Of a stretch of DNA of 12,601 nt, positions 6,943 to 12,601 are shown one piece after another (position 1 is the first letter of the stretch; every line of letters starts with the position of its first letter). The position numbers and the translations under genes are program-made. Where the stretch lies: NCBI RefSeq assembly GCF_000003605.2, contig NW_003149270.1, forward strand, positions 362,292-374,892, in the 5' to 3' direction. Origin of the DNA: Saccoglossus kowalevskii. Lineage: Eukaryota > Hemichordata > Enteropneusta > Harrimaniidae. Under the pieces are notes generated by a model, which was not told the DNA's origin, did no database searches, and was given only the letters and a program-made list of their open reading frames with translations.

Positions 6943-7881
6943 CTACACCGGAAAGACAAAAAAAATCATAAATGATAAATAGTATTGTTGATAATGGTTT
7001 AGTGACGTTTAAGGCTAAGGCCATTATCGACGCGATAATCTCACGTTCGAGAGCTAATAGTGCTCTGGGGTAAAAGCGCCGCCCTATCAAAGACTTGTTT
7101 CATAAAATTGTTCAAAAGACCGTCGCGATGGACTATAACACGTGATATAGTGGAACACGCGATATACTATTTATGCCACGCGTTGGTGCGCATCGTCGCT
7201 TACTTTTGATCTTTGGAATAAATATATAAAGGCAGGCTCCAAATGTGACGTGTTCACTGAATCGTTCGAAAGTTATCATGACTGTTTGAGACGAGTGGAC
7301 TCGAGTTCACTCAAGATTTGAAACTGTGCCAATTTGTGATGATACTAAATATACGCACCCGCGTTACACCTCGCATGTTTATTGCCATTCATATTTCAGG
7401 AATAGCTAATTCTGCAGGCGAGTTTACAGGGAATAGTACGGTTGAAATAGGATATCTGCATCCAAGAACTGATCTCACAAATCACATGTGTTCCACACTG
7501 GTCCGGGTGATATAATATTCATATGATAGATTTTGAGACAACTAGAAACATTTTCAAAACATGCAACGAAACAGAATCCTAATAGTTATAGTTATACAAA
7601 AGAGTGGCCCTCGAACGAGTATTTTGTTAGTATACATAATACCTACGTAAATTTTAAACCCTGTGTTGCCACTTTTCAATTGGACATTGCATTTCTACAT
7701 TTGGCGTTGCGTATGGCGATAAAACCATAAACCTGGAGTTTTTGGTGTAAATAGCAGGTATGATAACTTGAACCGGTGTAAACGTATATACTATTAGACC
7801 GCTAGGCGACAGTCATCCATTGGCGCAATCTTATAGCGATGATGAAGGTGAAAAGCGATTGATTCCCAAATAATGACATAC
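6943..7881 (-). other. Intron of the membrane protein gene (939 bp)
   Basis: The intron runs from GTATGT (7881) to the acceptor at 6943. It contains the plus-strand TATA/initiator candidate and a 20-bp inverted repeat at 7293-7312 (GAGTGGACTCGAGTTCACTC, nine of ten pairs). Short direct repeats occur near 7139-7170 (AACACGTGATATAGT and AACACGCGATATACT). No exon of the host gene was seen. Confidence 0.5.
7223..7256 (+). promoter_or_regulatory. Candidate plus-strand TATA/initiator core promoter
   Basis: TATATAAAG at 7223-7231 is followed by an initiator-like TTCACTG, with its A at 7256, 33 bases from the first T of the TATA box. A CRE-half-like TGACGTG lies between them at about 7246. Downstream, the ATG at 7339 opens a 58-codon frame ending at 7515. 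Use of this promoter is inferred. In an AT-rich genome TATA-like runs are common. Confidence 0.3.
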
Positions 7882-8062
7882 CCGTTATGGTTTGGCAGGA
7901 TTCAAGCCTGGGAAATATTGCACTACCACACGTACACACAAGTGTGTCTTCGTTATGCGTACAGCCGAACTGCCGAACGCCCATCCACATTGGATAGATG
8001 AAGATACTCGCACACGAACAAACAGACACCGACACAACGGTTGAACCAAGAAATACACCAAG
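7882..8062 (-). CDS. Membrane protein, transmembrane plus Cys-loop exon
   Basis: The minus-strand acceptor ttatttgttttgcag (ending 8063) and donor ACGG|GTATGT (7882/7881) bound 181 bases. The reading frame forced by the next exon gives 60 codons starting LGVFLGSTVVSVSVCSCASIF, a transmembrane helix of about 25 residues. A polar loop follows with four cysteines in the pattern C-x8-C-x-C-x10-C (in FGCTHNEDTLVCTCGS and ESCQ). Such a loop between two helices is typical of the extracellular loop of four-pass proteins. The SCQ just before the last helix and the Cys pattern bring TMEM255-, ENTREP- or MS4A-type proteins to mind, but I cannot confirm any of them. A second frame of this exon is also open but does not fit the splice phase. 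Confidence 0.65.
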
Positions 8063-8317
8063 CTGCAAAACAAATAAGCGACATAGTAAGTATTTGTAGG
8101 TAATGATGACGAAATCATCTTTAAAAAAATGTGATGTGGATTGTTCGAGAAACGTATATCTAAATTAGTATCGCTGATACGCAGTAAGTTATCTATTTAT
8201 CAATGTCACTCCGACCTCTACAGTCACATAAAAGATTAAAAGTGCATAGCAGCTTTGTCAGGTCCAAGTTTGAAGGCTGAGTATTCCTTAGTATGTACCC
8301 ACTGTCATTTTTCTCAT

Positions 8318-8850
8318 AAGCTATATTGGCCATACATGCTTATGCAAATCTCCAGTTGATCGGCTAAAGCACAATATTGTGTCATTTTTGGCAAAAATCC
8401 AAGATGGCGGCCAAACCATGTGACTGATCGCAATTATTATATTTTTCTCGTAAGAAGCTATGGCTATGTGTGCTACATGCCAAATACTCAGTTGCTTGAT
8501 TAAAACACTTATGAGAAACAAATGCTCAATCTGTTTGCACTTTCTAGCGAAAATCCAAGTTGGCGGCAAAATCACGTGACTGGTCCGAATTATTTGTTTC
8601 CTGTCTGAAGAAGTTCAGTATGAAAATACAACATCGCAAATTTCAAAATAGTCGGATAAATATAGCATCTGTAAAAAAAAACTACTTCTTGTTCAGTAGA
8701 AATCAAAAATTGCAGCCAGACCATACGAACAATCACTCTGAATTTAAACTTTTAAATTTCAGATCAATGTATTCAGTGGTTCTGCAGAAGAAGATTTTGA
8801 AGTGTTTTTCTTCATTTGAAAAAAAAAAACATGGCGGAAAAGCTTGAACA
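8318..8850. repeat. Degenerate tandem repeat with YY1- and E-box-like motifs
   Basis: Three or four diverged units of roughly 150 bp are seen. Each better-kept unit begins with an AAGCTAT-like segment and ends with AAAATCCAAG-TGGCGGC followed by a GTGACT block. Clear cores are at 8399-8412 (CCAAGATGGCGGCC) and 8555-8568 (CCAAGTTGGCGGCA), 156 bases apart, each followed by C(A/G)TGTGACT or CACGTGACT. The third unit (core near 8708-8725, AAAAATTGCAGCC) is much decayed. A partial fourth ends in ATGGCGG near 8832. AAGATGGCGGC is the YY1 consensus and TCACGTGAC is a USF/TFE-type E-box. Confidence 0.6.
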
Positions 8851-9169
8851 AAAAGAATAGGGTTCAAACATTTGTGAGTGGCCCTTTCGAAACACCGTGA
8901 CGTTTTGTAAAGAACGGGACACGGCTGAGTAAAAAATTGGGAGGACGGGTTAGGATGAGCAAGGCGCGGATAACAGGTTACTACCTAATTTTAACATCGT
9001 GTGACATGCGTATAATTTGTTCATTTACCAAGCTTATAAAAAGGAAAGTAAACTGAGCAAGTGGCGATTAAAAAGTCGTTTATTAACTGCCATGTAACGG
9101 AATCTTCGTAATTACTTTTGGGTGAACAGCGTGTAGGAATTCCAGTAATCTAACGGTTCTTTTAGATAA

Positions 9170-9191
9170 CCAATATGGCGGACCCGTGACT
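9170..9191 (+). repeat. Isolated copy of the YY1-like repeat core
   Basis: CCAATATGGCGGACCCGTGA followed by CT has the same ATGGCGG plus GTGACT arrangement as the tandem repeat, with a shortened spacer. It lies about 320 bases beyond the end of the array. Confidence 0.4.
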
Positions 9192-9854
9192 AATCAGGCA
9201 CAAGTCGCTCTAACAAGCGGCATGCACAGATGTCCACAACAGACTAATTGAATCGGAAAGGTTCATTGCTGCTTTGAAGAAAGCACATTTTTTCACTTCT
9301 TCCGTTCAAAGGTTGAAAAGTCGCGAAAAGTATGGTTGTCTCACTTTCAGCAGACTACAGTAGCTTGTTTTCCCAATTCCAGGGATGTTGGACACAGTCG
9401 TTTTATAACATAAGCCAATAAGTGGCTGGCATTCTTGCTAGCCGGCCGAATGAAAACTACCAGACATTTTCCCCGATACTTGAGATGGTAAACTGTAGGA
9501 ACTTACTCCAAATGTAGCGTGAATCAGGGTTACGAGAACCGTGCGTGAATGGAAAACGAGCGTGCTGGTTTGGGTTAGGGTGGGTTGCTGATTGACGGAA
9601 CAGCGTGCAGCATTCTGGACAGTTCAAGCGATCCTGTACTAATTAAGCCATTAGGAATGTAAATAAAACAATATCAATGGACAATCCCATTAATATAGTG
9701 TGAGCCCAATTACCATGTGTTTTCTTTCCCATGATAGTTGTTTGTAAATGTCCAAGTACATGAACGGAGGCGGGACGAAATACCATCCTTAGTCGAATAT
9801 GCGTACAATTAAACAAAATATTTTAAGATCCAGATATTTCCTCCCTGATCTAAC

Positions 9855-9879
9855 CATGTCATGTCATGTCATGTCATGT
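9855..9879. repeat. (CATGT)5 microsatellite
   Basis: Five exact copies of the pentamer CATGT. Confidence 0.95.
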
Positions 9880-10105
9880 GGACTTGGACCTGTGATTTCA
9901 TATCTGATCATATTCCGGGATTGCGATTGAGTATGGTATTATTTTATTTTACAACATAGCACAAGTGAGTTGAAAAGAAAAAAAAAGTTTGGAATGACAT
10001 GACTTTTGTGCACGTGAATATGAATATAACTGATTTTATGTTGAGAAGAGCGCAAAGAAAGACGTGAAGATTACATTTATTCAGGCAAATTATACAATAT
10101 GTATG

Positions 10106-10139
10106 GTTGATTTGTCGATAGTTGTGTTGATTTGTCGAT
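10106..10139. repeat. 14-bp direct repeat, period 20
   Basis: GTTGATTTGTCGAT occurs at 10106-10119 and again at 10126-10139. It lies just inside the intron that follows the exon at 10159-10230. Confidence 0.85.
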
Positions 10140-10158
10140 TACCTAACCTTGAACTCAC

Positions 10159-10230
10159 CCTTATATTGCGAACCATAACTTTTGTTTTCGTCTGTGTCGA
10201 CAACATCGCAAATCGACCGCAGATCATCAC
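10159..10230 (-). CDS. Probable upstream exon of the membrane protein gene (24 codons)
   Basis: The minus-strand acceptor atttttcatag (ending 10231) and donor AAGG|GTGAGT (10159/10158) bound 72 bases, a multiple of three. Two frames are open. Read in phase 0 it gives VMICGRFAMLSTQTKTKVMV plus RNIR. This joins in phase to the helix LGVFLGSTVV of the exon at 8062 and would supply the end of an earlier helix plus a basic cytoplasmic loop. Read one base over it gives an acidic segment (DDLRSICDVVDTDENKSY), which would need an unseen exon before 8062. I prefer the first reading because it needs no extra exon and makes topological sense, but the evidence is modest. Earlier exons, including the start codon, were not found. 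Confidence 0.45.
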
Positions 10231-12601
10231 CTATGAAAAATAAGAAACAACTATGATACAAAAACATGTATTTCAACTAATATAAGGACCGGACGTTGCA
10301 TCGTCCTCACTGCATACATAAATTTACTTCTCCTACGTGAGAACTCTGCACATATTTCACAGCTGTTACTCTAATCGTTTGACGAGCTACGTCATATTTT
10401 CTACGATATTGACCAGGATTTACGCGGGAGATGTGTAGTATTTCAACATTGTCAGTTTTATCGTTCTGTGTTTATCATTACTGTAAAGTAGTACTACTTG
10501 AAGTAATCGTTTTAAAAACAAACACGCGTGTTTAAGTTACAGTCCCTCTCCCTGTCAATCAAGCGTGTACTAAGCCATCAAGATCAAACTACGATAAGTC
10601 ACGGACCCGGACACACTGATTACACACAACATAAAGTCAACATTCGTCTCTTTGATTATTTTTTTTTATAAAAACGCCGATAGAAATGAACAAACAATTT
10701 CATATCTGAACAATTAACAAATTATAAATAACGTGATTTATCAACAATACTTTTAACGATGCATGTGCCGTGAAAGGTAGAATGCTACTCGTGCGATCTT
10801 GACATGAGTGTTGTTTTTTTTTGCGCGCGCATAGCAGTGGCAATATCCTTTGTGTTCAACTATGTCTAGAATTAATAATTTCAGTTCTGCCCTAGCACAA
10901 TGTTTTAAAAAATAAAACATGTTATTTTCACTTTAAGTTGTTTATAAATTTGTAGCGACTACGACATTTTAAAGCCATGTACATTTCATCATTGACAACT
11001 TCAGAGTACCGAGTTTGGCGTTAATATTTATGCGCGTGTCGCCTACTGGTGTTTACATCGGAAAAGAGACTTTTACCATATTTAAAATCGACGCTGGAGA
11101 ACACTGTCACTGCTAAGGTAAACATGAGTTGTTGTTCTTCCAATGTTAGAGTGGGAGTGTTTTTTATCAATCCATGGCGCTTCAGAAAACAAAATACACA
11201 TTTTTTTCAACTTTTGATCTTTGCTCGATCTTTCTGACAGCTGGGGTTCATTATATGTTCATTACGGCGCTTAAACACACATCTCCGAGTTGGCTTGGTA
11301 TTCTAAATAGAGGAACTATACCCCCTCTCGGTTTCGTAACTCTAACATTTGAATGTATTTAAAAAAAACGATATCACTGGAGTGAGGCTCATCCTCGGCC
11401 ATATAGATGTACTGGATTGATATCAGGGTATCGGGGAGCAAATAAACTGTTGAACTATAGTGAACTCCGACTTAGGCACAGTATGCAACTAGAAATGCCT
11501 TCGAGTAGGACATGTTTTTGTATGTTTACGACACGAAATCAAATCTTACCCGGTTTAGATAACAAACTCAGACGCAAGGTTCTGCCCCCAGCCGTGCTGT
11601 CAAATATATTATTGTTTTATTTTATTTATTTTTTTATTTAAAACAATGCAAATATTCGTCATCATATCGTATCGGACGGAAAAGATATCACCAGTTCTCT
11701 CACTGTGTGCGGAAAAGTCGTTATAAATTAATGCATTACCACACCACATCCTTCACGACGTCCCGATAGCCCACTCGACAACAACCCTTTTTCCGACGAT
11801 AAATAACACTGGAAACGATTAGATCAAGAGACAAACACCACAAGACACGACATTTGCAAAGGAACAGTCAAGAAGTAACGACTTGTATTGGTGTTAAATT
11901 ACAGGAAGAAACTAACTTTAGCAGAGTGGAGATTCCAGTTATTATTAAACTTAACAACCTTGAATCATTTCTGACTGATGGCTTTTAAGGAAATTGTACT
12001 AAAAGCACCATTTTCACTTGACACCCTCGAGTCTACATGGTGGGATAATTAGCCTTACCACAGTCCCATCATTTCCATTATACTCGTTAGTTTTAGTATT
12101 TTGTCTCATTTCCCTGGCATAAAGATAACGCACTGGTATTGTGTCGTGGAATAGCTGTGCTCTTGATCAATGCGCGTATGCCTTGTTTTAAAAGTACGCC
12201 ACGATTACTGCCAGAGAGTCGCGACGTAGTGGTGTTTCTTTCAGTTACTTCACAGCGCTCACCGAGACCTTAATGTATCTCATTAGGTCTATACTACGAG
12301 GAAGACGCTGAGACGATGACAATTGCAAAATAGCATGGAATTCGACAAGTGATTACCCCTATGGTTTCTATTTTGGAACTTTGCCGTGCATGTTATCAAT
12401 GTCAAAACCATGCTAATGATCGGCGGGATTTCTACTACATTGACATATCTTGGTATTGTCATTGTGAACGTCCCGCGGCGCGTGTATACTTGTCTGCCAT
12501 CACCTCGGTGTTTACCCCGCAAGTTGATTGACACCACGATAGCTCCACTCCCAACAGGCAGGCATTTAACCATAAGGGGCCGTCTCCAAATATTGTCCAC
12601 T
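10231..12601. other. Region without a recognised gene
   Basis: Possibly upstream intron of the minus-strand gene. Weak minus-strand exon-like stretches with fair splice sites occur at about 11556-11602 (donor CCGG|GTAAGA) and about 12056-12110 (donor TGTG|GTAAGG), but no family is recognised. An alternating GCGCGCGC lies at 10823-10830, and a T/A-rich low-complexity tract at about 11604-11641. Both strands are open near 12289-12600. Nothing else is identifiable. Confidence 0.35.
11604..11641. repeat. T-rich low-complexity tract
   Basis: Runs of (T)nATTT and similar units. On the minus strand this reads as overlapping AATAAA copies, which are more likely low complexity than a true poly(A) signal. 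Confidence 0.7.

Larger units (their letters stand above)
8063..10158 (-). other. Long intron or intergenic interval with repeats
   Basis: No convincing exon was found. Weak open stretches with possible donors on the minus strand occur near 9350-9430 and 9500-9600. The interval holds the YY1/E-box tandem repeat (8318-8850), a related single motif at 9170-9191, a CATGT microsatellite and a 14-bp direct repeat next to the upstream exon. Confidence 0.4.

Noticed and set aside
7885-8118. Alternative minus-strand frame across the transmembrane exon
   Set aside because: It runs through the acceptor into the intron and disagrees with the splice phase of the next exon.
9376-9430. GIGKTS on the minus strand, resembling a P-loop
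   Set aside because: The Walker A motif needs G-x4-GK(S/T), which is not met, and no domain context or convincing acceptor is present.
9572-9590. GGGTTAGGGTGGGTTG resembling telomere repeats
   Set aside because: Only one TTAGGG unit with degenerate neighbours, too short to call an interstitial telomere.
9495-9600. 58-codon minus-strand frame with an internal GTAAGT
   Set aside because: Low-complexity Thr/Pro composition from CCCTAACCC-like sequence. It has no family resemblance and no phase partner.
11000-11124. Plus-strand exon-like stretch (acttcag acceptor, frame ending HCHC, nearby GTAAAC)
   Set aside because: The stop lies just before the donor, a second frame is also open, and there is no poly(A) signal or partner exon.
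1-12601. CRISPR array, bacterial operon or phage system
   Set aside because: No regularly spaced identical repeats, no ribosome binding sites or dense coding. Introns and SINE/LINE relics show an animal genome.

Overview
This window is animal nuclear DNA: AT-rich, intron-containing and gene-sparse, with small exons bounded by GT/AG splice sites, a tRNA-derived SINE-like copy, a decayed LINE relic and many simple repeats. There is no bacterial operon structure, no ribosome binding sites and no CRISPR. Intron sizes, base composition and the genes seen fit an invertebrate. A non-vertebrate deuterostome (hemichordate or echinoderm) is my best guess, at low confidence.

Layout. At 1-160 there is a minus-strand tRNA-derived SINE-like fragment. 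At 701-2087 the last three exons of a plus-strand SLC5-family sodium-coupled solute transporter (SLC5A8/SLC5A12-like) join in phase and end in a class I PDZ ligand; upstream exons lie outside the window. At 2900-3175 is a broken L1-type LINE endonuclease relic on the minus strand. From 3200 to 4900 I see no convincing gene, but two copies of a CTCF-like motif occur there.

From about 4919 to 10230 a minus-strand multi-exon membrane protein gene is visible. Three exons (7882-8062, 6803-6942, 5676-6017) join in perfect phase. They encode a hydrophobic segment, a Cys-containing extracellular-type loop, a second hydrophobic segment and an Asn-Gly-rich tail ending in a PDZ-ligand-like ETQI. A small exon at 10159-10230 probably precedes them. 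A short alternative or separate terminal exon at 4960-5013 sits just upstream of an AATAAA signal. I do not recognise the family with confidence; the layout resembles the second half of four-pass proteins.

The introns of this gene hold regulatory-looking DNA: NRF1-like sites including a 16-bp inverted repeat, a 28-bp palindrome centred on a perfect CRE, and a plus-strand TATA/initiator pair ahead of a 58-codon ORF. The 8318-8850 interval is a degenerate tandem repeat carrying YY1- and E-box-like motifs. From 10231 to the end I found only weak exon candidates and low-complexity DNA. The two genes are convergent. Nothing shows they act together, although both encode membrane proteins ending in a PDZ-type C-terminus.
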